Assembly: GCF_035621475.1 (NCBI RefSeq)
Contig: NZ_CP141799.1
Location: 342,001-406,000 of the forward strand
DNA: 64,000 bases
From: Pseudomonas paeninsulae
Lineage (GTDB): Bacteria; Pseudomonadota; Gammaproteobacteria; Pseudomonadales; Pseudomonadaceae
Direction: 5' to 3'
Shown here: positions 1-11,766 of the stretch, in pieces
How the letters are laid out: each line of letters starts with the position of its first letter
How positions within the stretch are numbered: the first letter of the stretch is position 1
Position numbers and translations under genes: made by a program
The notes under the pieces: generated by a model
What the model saw: only the letters and a program-made list of their open reading frames with translations
Told to the model about the DNA's origin: nothing
The model's database searches: none

Positions 1-289
1 GATCGCGCCAGTCGCGCAGTTCTGCATGCGCGATGGGTGCCTGCAGGCTGGCGCGAAAGGCGGCGTGGATGTCGGCGGTCAGGCCTTCGAGCAGCGCCGG
101 CACACTGGCGAAGAAATGGTAGACCGAGGACGCGGGAATGGCCGCGCGCTCGGCCACGCTGTAGATCGACAGATTGGCCGCGCCCTGCTCGGCGAGCAGC
201 GCGCGGGCGGCGGCGAGGATCACGGTAATTCGTGCCTGGCTGCTGGCGCGGGGTTTGCGGGCGGTGGCGCTACGCTGCATGGCGATCAT
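1..289 (-). CDS. TetR-family regulator, N-terminal part (AguR-like), cut by window start
   Basis: Only the first 96 or so residues are present; the gene runs off the left edge. The translation begins MIAMQRSATARKPRAS and continues with a TetR-type helix-turn-helix (segment around SIYSVAERAAIPASSVYHFF, residues about 40-60). ATG codons at 289 and 280 are both possible; neither has a strong Shine-Dalgarno. In P. aeruginosa a TetR gene (aguR, controlling agmatine deiminase genes aguBA) lies beside the polyamine-binding gene that precedes spuI, so by synteny this is probably AguR. That assignment is inference; only the TetR HTH is visible. Confidence 0.75.
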   Translation of the reverse strand, partial: MIAMQRSATARKPRASSQARITVILAAARALLAEQGAANLSIYSVAERAAIPASSVYHFFASVPALLEGLTADIHAAFRASLQAPIAHAELRDWRD

Positions 290-439
290 CTCGGCAAGGA
301 ACGCGCTATTGGACGCCAGCCGGTGGTGTGCAGGCAAGTCGGCTGCGTCGCATACGGCCGCCGCGTAGGCTGGGCCGGGCGGCGTTCCGCTTCAGCCCAG
401 CACTTCCCGCGGTGGGCTGCAGCGATGCGCCGGCCGGCC

Positions 440-1534
440 CTACAGCGACGGGGCGCCGTCGCGAAAGCGCGGCCACACCCGATCGCGGGCCTGCCTGTGC
501 TTTTTTGGTAACGCCTCCTGGGCATGCAGGCGGCGCTTGGTCTCGGCATTCGGGTAGAGACCGGGCTGGGTGCGCAGCGCCACGTCGAGGAACGCCTTGG
601 AGTCGGCGTTGCCACTGGGGTAGAGGGTTTCCGTGGTGATCAGCGCAGCGACCTCAGGCTGCATCAGGTAGTCGATGAAACGATGGGCCAGGTCGGCGCG
701 GCGGGCGTTGCGCGGGATCACCAGGTTGTCGATGAACAGTACCGAACCCTCATCCGGGACCAGAAAACGCACCGGCTGGCCGGTATCGGCGGCAGCCAGA
801 GCGTCGCCGACCCAGGCCATGGCAACGCACAGGCGACCATTGTTGAGGTCATCGATATAACGCTCGCTGTCGACGTAACGCAGGTTGGGGCGCAGGCCGT
901 CGAGCACACGGCTGGCGCGCTCGATGCGGCTCGGTGCGCTGCGAGTCAGGCGGCGACCTTGATAGTTGAGTAACAACGACAGGGTTTCGTCCGGCGCATC
1001 CAGCACGCTGATGCCACAACTGGCCAGGCGCGTGCTCTGTTCGGCGTCGAACAACAGGCTCCAGCTATCGGGTAGCGGGCCGCCGAACGCGGCTTCGGCC
1101 TGCGGGGTGTTGATGGCCAGGCCAACTGCGCCCCACAAGTAAGGCACCGCGTAACGATTGCCCGGGTCGACCGCCGCGAGCTTGCTCAGCAGTTGTTTGT
1201 CCAGGTGCTTACGGTTGGGCAGCAGGCTGAAATCCAGGGGTTGCAGTTGGCCGCCCTTGATCAGGCGTGGCAGGTCATTGTGCGAGGGCACGATGATGTC
1301 GATGGCCTCGCTCCCATTGAGCGCCGCATGCATTTCCTCGGCACTGCTGAAGGTGTGGTATTCGACGTGGATAGCGGTTTTGGCCTCGAAGTCTTTCAGC
1401 ACTTGCGGGGCGATGTAGTCGTTCCAGTTGTATACGCGCAGGCTGTCCTCGGCCTTCTCCAGCGGGTCCGCTGGCGCGGAGTGGGCCAGTATCGGCAGTA
1501 GGGCGAGCAGTAGCGCAGTATAGAGGCGCAGCAT
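440..1534 (-). CDS. Periplasmic polyamine-binding protein (PotF/SpuD family)
   Basis: 364 residues with an N-terminal signal peptide (MLRLYTALLLALLPILAHSA) followed by the PotD/PotF family opening LRVYNWNDYIAP. It also has the family motifs VPSHN, PYLWGAVGLAIN and CGISVLDAPDE. It should bind a polyamine in the periplasm. It is more diverged from SpuD and SpuE downstream than those are from each other, and no permease is adjacent on its strand, so it may feed the SpuFGH transporter or act as a sensor. It matches the position of the binding-protein gene upstream of spuI in P. aeruginosa. The start at 1534 places the signal peptide correctly. Confidence 0.9.
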   Translation of the reverse strand: MLRLYTALLLALLPILAHSAPADPLEKAEDSLRVYNWNDYIAPQVLKDFEAKTAIHVEYHTFSSAEEMHAALNGSEAIDIIVPSHNDLPRLIKGGQLQPLDFSLLPNRKHLDKQLLSKLAAVDPGNRYAVPYLWGAVGLAINTPQAEAAFGGPLPDSWSLLFDAEQSTRLASCGISVLDAPDETLSLLLNYQGRRLTRSAPSRIERASRVLDGLRPNLRYVDSERYIDDLNNGRLCVAMAWVGDALAAADTGQPVRFLVPDEGSVLFIDNLVIPRNARRADLAHRFIDYLMQPEVAALITTETLYPSGNADSKAFLDVALRTQPGLYPNAETKRRLHAQEALPKKHRQARDRVWPRFRDGAPSL

Positions 1535-1684
1535 GGGTTTCTCCTTGACGGTGCGTCCACGCCAGCTGGCGCGGCCGTTGGATGAGTGCGGCGAGCGTCC
1601 TCAGCTGAATTCTGCGCAGCACTATCCCGCCGCAGGCTTGCACGCGCGGATGATAGGGTCGTTGGCAGTTACAGCTGGATAAAA

Positions 1685-1709
1685 CGACGCCGGCTCAAGG
1701 CCGGCGTCG
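1685..1709 (-). terminator. Rho-independent terminator of the spuI-like gene
   Basis: Two perfect 10-base arms (CGACGCCGGC at 1685-1694 and GCCGGCGTCG at 1700-1709) with a 5-nt loop. Read on the minus strand the stem is followed by TTTTATCC. It lies 9 bases beyond the glutamine-synthetase-like stop at 1718. Confidence 0.8.
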
Positions 1710-1717
1710 GGTAGTGC

Positions 1718-3094
1718 TTACACGGTGTGCAGGTACCAGTTGTACTCGAGGTCGGAGATCGAGTTCTCGAACTCGGCCAGCTCGCTTTCCTTGCAGGCGA
1801 CGAAGATATCGATGTATTTCGGGTCGATATAACGCGCCAGGATCTCGCTGTCGTCCAGCTCGCGCAGGGCATCACGCAGGTTGTTCGGCAGGCTTTGCTC
1901 GTTCTGCTCGTAGGAGTTGCCTTCCACCGGCGCCGTTGGCTCGACCTTGTTGGTCAGGCCGTGGTGCACACCCGCCAGTACTGCCGCCAGCAGCAGGTAG
2001 GGGTTGGCATCCGCGCCCGCGACCCGGTGTTCAATGCGCACGGCATCGGCGGTGTCATTCGGCACGCGCAGGGCGACGGTGCGGTTATCGATACCCCAGC
2101 ATGGCGAGTTGGGCACGTAGTACTGAGCGCCGAAACGGCGGTACGAGTTGACGTTCGGGCAGAGGAAGGCCATCGAAGCCGGCATGGTTTCCAGCACGCC
2201 GCCAATGGCGTGACGCAGTGCATCGTTCTGTTCGGGCTCTTCGCAGGCAAAAATATTCTTGCCGTCCTTGTCGAGAATCGAGATGTGCACATGCAGACCG
2301 TTACCCGCCTGGTTCGGGTACGGCTTGGCCATGAAGGTGGTGTCCATCTCATGGTCGTAGGCGATGTTCTTCACCAGGCGCTTGAGCAGCAGCGCATAGT
2401 CGCAGGCCTTGATCGGGTCGGCGACGTGGTGCAGGTTGACCTCGAACTGCGCCGGGGCACTTTCCTTGACGATGGCGTCGGCCGGGATGCCTTGCTCTTT
2501 AGCGCCTTCGAGAATGTCTTGCAGGCATTCGGCGTATTCGTCGAGGTCGTCGATCAGGTAGACCTGGGTCGAGTGCGGCCGCTTGCCTGACAGCGGCGAG
2601 AGCGGCGGCTGCGGTCGACCGTTCACATTGGCCTGATCGATCAGGTAGAACTCAAGTTCGAAAGCGGCACAAATAGTGAGGCCCAGTTCGTCGAACTTCG
2701 CAACCACCTGACGCAACACTTCCCGTGGGTCGGCAAAGAACGGCTCGCCTTCCATTTCGTGCATGGTCATCAACAGTTGCGCGGTAGGGCGCTTCTGCCA
2801 GGGTTCATTGCACAGGGTGTTGGGGATGGGGTAGCAGACACGGTCGGCATCGCCGATATCCAGGCCCAGGCCAGTGCTTTCCACTGTCGAGCCATTGATA
2901 TCCAGAGCGAACAAAGACGCCGGGAGGTTGATGCCGCGTTCGTAAACCTTGTGCAGGCTCGCACGCTCGATGCGCTTGCCGCGCACCACTCCATTCATAT
3001 CTGCAATGAGAAGGTCGACGAACAGGACCTCAGGATGTTTCTTAAGGAACGCGTTCGCTTCGTTAAGCTGAACGGCACGCGGGGGTACCGACAT
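1718..3094 (-). CDS. spuI: Glutamine synthetase-family gamma-glutamylpolyamine synthetase (SpuI-like)
   Basis: 458 residues of the glutamine synthetase fold. The N-terminal beta-grasp region contains LFVDLLIADMNGVVRGKRI, and the catalytic domain contains FELEFYL (metal ligands), NGLHVHISI, NSYRRFG and [15 protein letters not shown]. Family members in polyamine loci ligate glutamate to putrescine or related amines (PuuA-type) rather than to ammonia. The position upstream of and divergent from spuA matches the gene called spuI in P. aeruginosa. True GlnA is 468-470 residues and adenylylated; nothing here suggests housekeeping GlnA. The exact amine substrate cannot be read from the sequence. Confidence 0.88.
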   Translation of the reverse strand: MSVPPRAVQLNEANAFLKKHPEVLFVDLLIADMNGVVRGKRIERASLHKVYERGINLPASLFALDINGSTVESTGLGLDIGDADRVCYPIPNTLCNEPWQKRPTAQLLMTMHEMEGEPFFADPREVLRQVVAKFDELGLTICAAFELEFYLIDQANVNGRPQPPLSPLSGKRPHSTQVYLIDDLDEYAECLQDILEGAKEQGIPADAIVKESAPAQFEVNLHHVADPIKACDYALLLKRLVKNIAYDHEMDTTFMAKPYPNQAGNGLHVHISILDKDGKNIFACEEPEQNDALRHAIGGVLETMPASMAFLCPNVNSYRRFGAQYYVPNSPCWGIDNRTVALRVPNDTADAVRIEHRVAGADANPYLLLAAVLAGVHHGLTNKVEPTAPVEGNSYEQNEQSLPNNLRDALRELDDSEILARYIDPKYIDIFVACKESELAEFENSISDLEYNWYLHTV

Positions 3095-3289
3095 GATGCA
3101 ACACCTTTATTGTTAAAAATATCAATCATTGAACTGCGATGAGCTGAGTCAATCTTAAACCTAGAGCTCTGTCAAGGGTGGTTTGTTTTGCTCTAAAAAA
3201 GCGCATTGAGGCCGTTTTTAGGGCGTTTCAGGGCAGTGTCACCTCCCTCGGAGCCATGGCTGGCGCGGTGCTCATTGGGGTGTGTACAA

Positions 3290-3316
3290 TTTTTTACATG
3301 GCTATTGTGTAAAAAA
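3290..3316. promoter_or_regulatory. Inverted repeat in the divergent spuI/spuA promoter region
   Basis: TTTTTTACA (3290-3298) and TGTAAAAAA (3308-3316) form perfect 9-base arms around a 9-nt spacer in the 277-bp gap between spuI (minus) and spuA (plus). It lies about 55 bp upstream of the spuA start. The position suits an operator or promoter element, but the regulator is unknown. The rest of the gap is AT-richer than the flanking genes. Confidence 0.4.
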
Positions 3317-3371
3317 ATGAACAAGGCTAAGCTCCGTTTCAACCCACTAACAGCAATAAAACGGGTGTCTC

Positions 3372-4124
3372 ATGTCGCGCCTGCCGTTGATCGGCGTTAC
3401 CGCCTGCTCCAAGCAGGTGGGTCTGCATCTTCACCATATAACAGGTGACAAATACGTTCGTGCCATAGCGATCGGAGCTGGCGGCTTGCCGCTGATTATT
3501 CCGGCGCTGGGCGAACTGATTGATCAGCCGACCCTGCTGGAAAATCTGCACGGTCTGCTGTTCACCGGCTCACCGTCGAATATCGAGCCGCATCATTATA
3601 GCGGCTCGGCCAGCGAGGCCGGTACTGCGCACGATCCCGAACGCGACCGCACCACGTTGCCACTGATTCGCAAGGCCATCGAGGCAGGCGTCCCTGTGCT
3701 CGGCATCTGTCGCGGCTTTCAGGAGATGAACGTAGCCTTCGGCGGCACCTTGCAGCAAAAGGTGCATGAAGTGGCAGGCATGCTCGATCACCGCGAGCTG
3801 CCAGATGAGCCCCTCGATGTGCAATATACCCCACGCCACCTGTTGCGGGTGCAGCCGGGTGGCATTCTCGCGGGGCTTGGCTTGCCGAGCGAAATTGCCG
3901 TCAACTCCATTCATGGTCAGGGCGTTGAGCGTCTGGCGCCGGGCCTTCGAGTCGAAGCACTGGCGCCTGACGGGTTGATCGAGTCCTTCTCCGTCGAAGG
4001 TTCGCCAAGCTTCGCCTTGGGGGTGCAATGGCATCCCGAGTGGCAGGTGCAATCCAACCCGAATTATCTCGCCATCTTCCAGGCCTTTGGTGAGGCTTGC
4101 AGGAAGAGGGCGGGACTGTGCTGA
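3372..4124 (+). CDS. spuA: Gamma-glutamyl-GABA hydrolase (class I glutamine amidotransferase fold)
   Basis: 250 residues, peptidase C26 / PuuD family. The nucleophile is Cys113 in GICRGFQEMN, with the catalytic His221 and Glu223 in GVQWHPEWQ. The family hydrolyses gamma-glutamyl-GABA to glutamate and GABA, the last step of the gamma-glutamylated putrescine route. It is the first gene of the forward spu run, and its product is expected to be cytoplasmic. The start ATG at 3372 is followed directly by the conserved RLPLIGVTAC opening. Confidence 0.92.
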   Translation: MSRLPLIGVTACSKQVGLHLHHITGDKYVRAIAIGAGGLPLIIPALGELIDQPTLLENLHGLLFTGSPSNIEPHHYSGSASEAGTAHDPERDRTTLPLIRKAIEAGVPVLGICRGFQEMNVAFGGTLQQKVHEVAGMLDHRELPDEPLDVQYTPRHLLRVQPGGILAGLGLPSEIAVNSIHGQGVERLAPGLRVEALAPDGLIESFSVEGSPSFALGVQWHPEWQVQSNPNYLAIFQAFGEACRKRAGLC

Positions 4125-4167
4125 GCCGACTATATATAAGCCGGCTCTAACCAACCCCGAGGTCTCT

Positions 4168-5526
4168 ATGAGCAGCAAATTGGACCAGCTTTCGAGCTGG
4201 CTTAAAGAACGCAAAATCACCGAAGTTGAATGCATGATCAGCGATCTCACCGGCATTGCCCGGGGCAAGATTTCGCCGACCAACAAGTTCCTCGACGAGA
4301 AGGGCATGCGCCTCCCAGAGAGTGTGCTGCTGCAGACCGTCACCGGCGACTACGTCGAGGACGACATCTATTACGACCTGCTCGACGAAGCGGACATCGA
4401 CATGTTCTGCCGTCCCGATGCCGATGCCGTGTTTCTGGTGCCGTGGGCCATCGAGCCGACCGCCATGGTGATCCACGATACGTTCGACAAGCAGGGCAAT
4501 CCGATCGAGTTGTCGCCGCGCAACATTCTCAAGAATGTGCTCAAGCTGTATGCCGACCAAGGCTGGAAGCCCATCGTTGCGCCGGAGATGGAGTTCTACC
4601 TGACCAAGCGTTGCAGCGACCCGGACTTCCCGCTGGAAGCGCCGATGGGCCGCTCCGGTCGTCCGGAAGTCGGTCGCCAGTCGTTCTCCATCGATGCGGC
4701 CAACGAATTCGACCCGCTGTTTGAAGATGTTTATGACTGGTGTGAAATCCAGGGGCTGGATCTCGATACCCTGATCCACGAAGACGGCCCGGCGCAGATG
4801 GAAATCAACTTCCGCCATGGCGAGGCCTTGCACCTGGCCGACCAGATCACCGTGTTCAAGCGCACCATGCGCGAGGCGGCGCTCAAGCATGACGTGGCGG
4901 CGACCTTCATGGCCAAGCCGATCACCGACCAGCCGGGCAGCGCCATGCATATTCACCAGAGTGTGGTGGATATCAAAACCGGGCAAAACCTGTTTTCCAA
5001 TGCCGATGGCAGCATGAGCGAACTGTTTATGCAGCACATTGGCGGCTTGCAGAAATACATCCCCGAACTGCTGCCGCTGTTCGCCCCCAACGTCAATTCC
5101 TTCCGCCGCTTCCTGCCGGATACCTCGGCGCCGGTGAACGTCGAGTGGGGCGAAGAGAACCGCACGGTCGGCCTGCGCGTACCGGAAGCCACGCCGCAGA
5201 ACCGGCGAGTGGAAAACCGTCTGGCCGGCGCCGATGCCAACCCCTATCTGGTGCTGGCCGCCTCGCTGCTGTGCGGTTACATGGGCATGGTGGAACAGCT
5301 TGAACCGGGTGCGCCGGTCCAGGGCCGGGGTTACGAGCGGCGCAATCTGCGCCTGCCGATCACCATCGAGCACGCACTGGAGCGGATGGAGGCCTGCAAG
5401 GCGGCGGAAGAATACCTGGGCGAAAAATTCATCCGTGGTTACGTGGCGGTCAAGCGTGCCGAGCACGAAAACTTCAAGCGAGTGATCAGTTCCTGGGAGC
5501 GCGAGTTCCTGCTGCTCTCGGTTTGA
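4168..5526 (+). CDS. spuB: Glutamate-putrescine ligase (PuuA/SpuB type glutamine synthetase)
   Basis: 452 residues from the ATG at 4168, which has a GAGG Shine-Dalgarno at about 4158-4162; the longer open frame upstream overlaps spuA and is not used. Motifs include [13 protein letters not shown] near the N-terminus, [26 protein letters not shown] and [16 protein letters not shown]. It should ligate glutamate to putrescine with ATP, starting the pathway that SpuA ends. It lies 43 bp after spuA and 64 bp before spuC, so it is probably in one transcript. Confidence 0.93.
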   Translation: MSSKLDQLSSWLKERKITEVECMISDLTGIARGKISPTNKFLDEKGMRLPESVLLQTVTGDYVEDDIYYDLLDEADIDMFCRPDADAVFLVPWAIEPTAMVIHDTFDKQGNPIELSPRNILKNVLKLYADQGWKPIVAPEMEFYLTKRCSDPDFPLEAPMGRSGRPEVGRQSFSIDAANEFDPLFEDVYDWCEIQGLDLDTLIHEDGPAQMEINFRHGEALHLADQITVFKRTMREAALKHDVAATFMAKPITDQPGSAMHIHQSVVDIKTGQNLFSNADGSMSELFMQHIGGLQKYIPELLPLFAPNVNSFRRFLPDTSAPVNVEWGEENRTVGLRVPEATPQNRRVENRLAGADANPYLVLAASLLCGYMGMVEQLEPGAPVQGRGYERRNLRLPITIEHALERMEACKAAEEYLGEKFIRGYVAVKRAEHENFKRVISSWEREFLLLSV

Positions 5527-5590
5527 GCGAACGGGGGCCAGGGCGCGAGGCCCGCGGCACCCGCTGATGGCATACATTTTTGAGGTGGAT

Positions 5591-6964
5591 ATGACGAAGC
5601 AAGCAAGCAACCCGCAAACCCTTGAGTGGCAGGCCATGAGCCGTGACCACCACCTGGCGCCGTTCAGCGACTTCAAGCAGCTGGCGGAGAGCGGCCCGCG
5701 CATCATCACCAAGGCCGATGGCGTCTACCTGTGGGACAGCGAAGGCAACAAGATCCTCGACGGCATGGCCGGTCTCTGGTGCGTGGCCATCGGTTATGGC
5801 CGTGACGAGCTGGCCGATGCCGCCAGCAAGCAGATGAAAGAGCTGCCCTTCTATAACCTGTTCTTCCAGACCGCTCACCCGCCAGTGCTGGAGTTGGCCA
5901 AGACCCTCGCCGAGATCGCCCCCGCCGGCATGAACCATGTGTTCTTCACCGGCTCCGGTTCCGAAGGCAACGACACCATGCTGCGCATGGTGCGCCATTA
6001 CTGGGCGATCAAGGGCCAGCCGGCGAAGAAGGTGATCATCAGCCGCATCAACGGCTATCACGGCTCGACCGTGGCCGGCGCCAGCCTCGGCGGCATGAAG
6101 TTCATGCATGAGCAGGGCGACCTGCCGATTCCGGGTATTGAGCACATTGCCCAGCCCTACTGGTTCGGCGAAGGCGGCGATATGAGTCCGGACGAGTTCG
6201 GTATCTGGGCTGCCGACCAACTGGAGAAGAAGATTCTCGAAGTCGGCGAGGACAATGTCGCCGCCTTTATCGCCGAGCCAATCCAGGGCGCTGGCGGGGT
6301 GATCATCCCGCCGGACAGCTACTGGCCGCGCATCCGCGAGATTCTCGCCAAGTACGACATTCTGTTCGTCGCCGACGAGGTGATCTGCGGGTTCGGTCGC
6401 ACCGGCGAATGGTTCGGCAGCGACTTCTACGGCCTCAAGCCGGACATGATGACCATCGCCAAGGGCCTGACCTCCGGTTACATCCCCATGGGCGGCCTGA
6501 TCGTGCGCGACGAAATCGTCGAAGTGCTCAACCAGGGCGGCGATTTCAACCACGGTTTCACCTACTCCGGGCATCCGGTGGCGGCGGCGGTGGCGCTGGA
6601 AAACATCCGCATCCTGCGCGAAGAAAAAATCATCGAGCGGGTCAAGGCAGAAACGGCACCCTATTTGCAAAAGCGTCTACGTGAACTGGCCAACCATCCG
6701 TTGGTGGGTGAAGTGCGCGGTGTCGGCATGCTCGGGGCGATCGAACTGGTGAAGAACAAGGTCACCCGTGAGCGCTATCCGAGCGAGCTGGGGGCAGGGA
6801 TGATCTGTCGCGGTCACTGCTTCGACAGCGGGCTGATCATGCGTGCCGTGGGCGACACCATGATCATGTCGCCACCGCTGGTCATCAGCAAGGCCGAGAT
6901 CGACGAACTGGTAGACAAGGCGCGTCAGTGTCTCGACTTGACCGCCGCGCAACTTGCGGGCTGA
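5591..6964 (+). CDS. spuC: Putrescine (polyamine)-pyruvate aminotransferase, class III PLP enzyme
   Basis: 457 residues from ATG 5591, preceded by GAGGTGG; an in-frame ATG at 5567 lacks a Shine-Dalgarno. The fold-type I class III aminotransferase signature is clear: [30 protein letters not shown], the cofactor aspartate Asp262 in [14 protein letters not shown], and the Schiff-base lysine Lys291 in [15 protein letters not shown]. SpuC homologues transfer the amino group of putrescine or related amines to pyruvate. It sits between the glutamylation enzymes and the uptake genes, giving an alternative transamination route. Confidence 0.93.
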   Translation: MTKQASNPQTLEWQAMSRDHHLAPFSDFKQLAESGPRIITKADGVYLWDSEGNKILDGMAGLWCVAIGYGRDELADAASKQMKELPFYNLFFQTAHPPVLELAKTLAEIAPAGMNHVFFTGSGSEGNDTMLRMVRHYWAIKGQPAKKVIISRINGYHGSTVAGASLGGMKFMHEQGDLPIPGIEHIAQPYWFGEGGDMSPDEFGIWAADQLEKKILEVGEDNVAAFIAEPIQGAGGVIIPPDSYWPRIREILAKYDILFVADEVICGFGRTGEWFGSDFYGLKPDMMTIAKGLTSGYIPMGGLIVRDEIVEVLNQGGDFNHGFTYSGHPVAAAVALENIRILREEKIIERVKAETAPYLQKRLRELANHPLVGEVRGVGMLGAIELVKNKVTRERYPSELGAGMICRGHCFDSGLIMRAVGDTMIMSPPLVISKAEIDELVDKARQCLDLTAAQLAG

Positions 6965-6971
6965 AACACGT

Positions 6972-8221
<1,250 letters not shown>

Positions 8222-8238
8222 GCCATAGGTAGCACCCA

Positions 8239-8265
8239 GTTTCTGGCGGGATGCCCGCCAGAAAC
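8239..8265 (+). other. Stem-loop downstream of spuD
   Basis: Perfect 12-base arms (GTTTCTGGCGGG 8239-8250 and CCCGCCAGAAAC 8254-8265) with a 3-nt ATG loop, 17 bases after the spuD stop. There is no U-tract, so read-through into spuE is likely; it could protect the abundant spuD message from 3' decay. Confidence 0.6.
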
Positions 8266-8289
8266 CCTAACAATAAGAAGGAAGCTTGC

Positions 8290-8415
8290 ATGCGTTTCAC
8301 ACCTTTTCTGGCCGCCTCCGCGTGCGTGCCTCTTCGCGAGTCACGACCATCTGCACTATGGCTGCGGAGCGCGGGCCTGCCGTGCCGCCCAGGGTGGCCG
8401 GTAGCGGCACGCTGA
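8290..8415 (+). other. 41-codon open frame with RBS between spuD and spuE, possible decayed binding-protein start
   Basis: ATG at 8290 has a good AAGGAAG Shine-Dalgarno at 8279-8285. The first eleven residues, MRFTPFLAASA, look like the start of a signal peptide similar to that of SpuE ([13 protein letters not shown]). The frame then runs into Arg/Pro-rich sequence unlike any binding protein and stops at 8415. It may be a remnant of a third duplicated binding-protein gene or a leader peptide. I would not claim that it is translated into a stable protein. Confidence 0.3.
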
Positions 8416-9576
<1,161 letters not shown>

Positions 9577-9629
9577 TTTAAAACGTCTGACCGCCGGGGT
9601 CGGGCGCAATTTTTCCAGGAGTTTTGGTA

Positions 9630-10772
9630 ATGGCAGTTGCTTCTAGTGCCTATAAAAAGGTTCTCGAGGGCGATCAGCAACCCAAAGAGGTGTTGGTCAA
9701 AATCGATCGTGTGACGAAGAAGTTCGACGAGGCGGTCGCCGTCGATGATGTTTCTCTGACCATCAACAAAGGCGAAATTTTCGCCCTGCTCGGCGGCTCT
9801 GGCTCGGGTAAATCCACCCTGCTGCGCATGCTCGCCGGCTTCGAGCGGCCGACCGACGGGCGCATCTACCTCGATGGCGAAGACATCACCGATATGCCGC
9901 CGTACGAGCGGCCGATCAACATGATGTTCCAGTCCTATGCGCTGTTCCCGCATATGAGCGTGGCCGACAACATCGCCTTCGGCCTCAAGCAGGACAAAAA
10001 GTCCAGGGCCGAGATCGATGCCCGGGTCGAGGAAATGCTCAAGCTGGTACAGATGAGCGAGTACGCCAGGCGCAAACCGCACCAGCTGTCCGGTGGCCAG
10101 CGTCAGCGCGTGGCCCTGGCCCGTTCGCTGGCCAAGAGCCCGAAACTGCTGCTGCTCGACGAGCCGATGGGGGCGCTGGACAAGAAGCTGCGCTCGCAGA
10201 TGCAGTTGGAACTGGTGGAGATCATCGAGCGAGTTGGTGTGACCTGCGTGATGGTGACCCACGATCAGGAAGAGGCCATGACCATGGCCCAGCGCGTGGC
10301 CATCATGCATCAGGGCTGGATCGCCCAGATCGGCAGCCCGGTGGATATCTACGAGACCCCGACCAGCCGCCTGGTCTGCGAGTTCGTCGGCAACGTCAAC
10401 CTGTTCGAAGGCCAGGTGGTGGAAGACGCCGAAGGTCACGCGCTGATCGACAGCCCGGACCTGGAGCGCAATATCTTCGTCGGTCACGGCGTCAGCACCT
10501 CGGTGCAGGACAAGAGCATCACCTACGCGATTCGCCCGGAGAAGTTGCTGGTCACCACGCAAAAGCCCGACTGTGAGTACAACTGGTCGCGCGGCACCGT
10601 GCACGACATTGCCTACCTGGGTGGTCACTCGGTGTTCCATGTCGAGTTGCCGAGCGGCAAAATTGTCCAGTCCTTCGTCGCCAATGCCGAACGCCGCGGC
10701 GCGCGGCCGACCTGGGATGATGAAGTCTATGTCTGGTGGGAGGATGACAGCGGGGTGGCATTGCGCTCATGA
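9630..10772 (+). CDS. spuF: Polyamine ABC transporter ATP-binding protein
   Basis: 380 residues from ATG 9630, with CAGGAG at 9616-9621 (8-nt spacing); a TTG two codons upstream is less likely. Walker A is GGSGSGKST (residues about 55-63), with Q-loop MFQSYALFPHMS, signature LSGGQRQRVALA, Walker B LLLLDEPMGALDKKLR and switch His in VTHDQEEAMTMA. A C-terminal TOBE-type regulatory domain includes YAIRPEKLLV. It energises uptake through SpuG and SpuH. It overlaps spuG by four bases (ATGA), a sign of translational coupling. Confidence 0.95.
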   Translation: MAVASSAYKKVLEGDQQPKEVLVKIDRVTKKFDEAVAVDDVSLTINKGEIFALLGGSGSGKSTLLRMLAGFERPTDGRIYLDGEDITDMPPYERPINMMFQSYALFPHMSVADNIAFGLKQDKKSRAEIDARVEEMLKLVQMSEYARRKPHQLSGGQRQRVALARSLAKSPKLLLLDEPMGALDKKLRSQMQLELVEIIERVGVTCVMVTHDQEEAMTMAQRVAIMHQGWIAQIGSPVDIYETPTSRLVCEFVGNVNLFEGQVVEDAEGHALIDSPDLERNIFVGHGVSTSVQDKSITYAIRPEKLLVTTQKPDCEYNWSRGTVHDIAYLGGHSVFHVELPSGKIVQSFVANAERRGARPTWDDEVYVWWEDDSGVALRS

Positions 10773-11680
10773 ACATTTCCCGAAGCATCAGTCGCCGGAT
10801 GCCCAAAGGCCGGCACTTCGTCATCGGTGTGCCGTTCCTTTGGCTGTTCATGTTCTTCCTGCTGCCCTTCATCATCGTGTTGAAGATCAGCTTTGCCGAA
10901 GCCGACGTGGCCATTCCACCCTATACCGAGATCTACGCCTGGGCGGAACAGCAGCTGTCGATTGTCATCAACCTGAGCAACTACATCTTCCTCAGCGAAG
11001 ACGACCTGTATCTGGCCGCCTACCTCGGCTCGTTGCAGATGGCCTTCTTCAGCACCCTGCTGTGTGTGCTGATCGGTTATCCGATGGCCTATGCCATTGC
11101 CCGTGCCGATAAGGACATGCAGATGGTGTTCCTGCTGCTGATCATGATGCCGACCTGGACGGCGATCCTGATCCGCGTGTATGCCTGGATGGGCATCCTC
11201 AGCAGCAACGGCCTGCTCAACAGCCTGCTGCTGAGCCTGGGTCTGATCGACGATCCGATCCGCATCCTCAACACCAACATCGCGGTGTATATCGGTATCG
11301 TCTATTCGTACCTGCCGTTTATGGTGTTGCCGCTCTACGCCAACCTGGTCAAGCACGATCAGAGCCTGCTGGAGGCCGCTTCGGACCTGGGCTCGAGCAC
11401 CTACAACAGCTTCTGGAAAATCACCGTGCCGCTGTCGAAGAACGGCATCATCGCCGGCTGCATGCTGGTGTTCATTCCGGTGGTCGGCGAGTTTGTGATT
11501 CCTGAACTGCTCGGTGGCCCGGAGACGCTGATGATCGGCAAGATACTCTGGCAAGAGTTCTTCAATAATCGTGACTGGCCGGTGGCTTCCGCCTTGGCGG
11601 TGGTGATGCTGGCGGTGCTGATCATCCCGATCATTCTGTTCAACCGTAGCCAGGCCAAAGAAATGGAGGGCAGAGCATGA
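10769..11680 (+). CDS. spuG: Polyamine ABC transporter permease (PotH type)
   Basis: 303 residues with about six membrane helices. The BPD_transp_1 coupling motif is EAASDLGSSTYNSFWKITVPLSKNGI. It is a PotB/PotH-family inner-membrane permease that pairs with SpuH. The ATG overlaps the spuF stop by four bases. The protein ends NRSQAKEMEGRA; the same last eight or nine residues recur at the end of a 29-codon frame immediately downstream (see 11677-11766). Confidence 0.95.
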   Translation: MNISRSISRRMPKGRHFVIGVPFLWLFMFFLLPFIIVLKISFAEADVAIPPYTEIYAWAEQQLSIVINLSNYIFLSEDDLYLAAYLGSLQMAFFSTLLCVLIGYPMAYAIARADKDMQMVFLLLIMMPTWTAILIRVYAWMGILSSNGLLNSLLLSLGLIDDPIRILNTNIAVYIGIVYSYLPFMVLPLYANLVKHDQSLLEAASDLGSSTYNSFWKITVPLSKNGIIAGCMLVFIPVVGEFVIPELLGGPETLMIGKILWQEFFNNRDWPVASALAVVMLAVLIIPIILFNRSQAKEMEGRA

Positions 11681-11766
11681 TGACGTTCCCTCGGCTTGTG
11701 CCGACCATTCTGTTCACCCCTCTGCATAAGCAACAGCTGGCTAAGGAAATGGAGGGCCGCGCATGA
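11677..11766 (+). other. 29-codon mini-ORF coupled to spuG and spuH, echoing the SpuG C-terminus
   Basis: The frame starts at ATG 11677, which overlaps the spuG stop as ATGATGA, and encodes MMTFPRLVPTILFTPLHK followed by QQLAKEMEGRA. It stops at TGA 11764-11766, which overlaps the spuH ATG at 11763. Its last residues (AKEMEGRA) repeat the end of SpuG, and PTILF matches PIILF of SpuG. This looks like the 3' end of a duplicated permease gene kept as a small coupled reading frame. It supplies the GGAGGG ribosome site for spuH just as the spuG end does for the mini-ORF. It could be purely a coupling device; a stable peptide is unproven. Confidence 0.55.
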
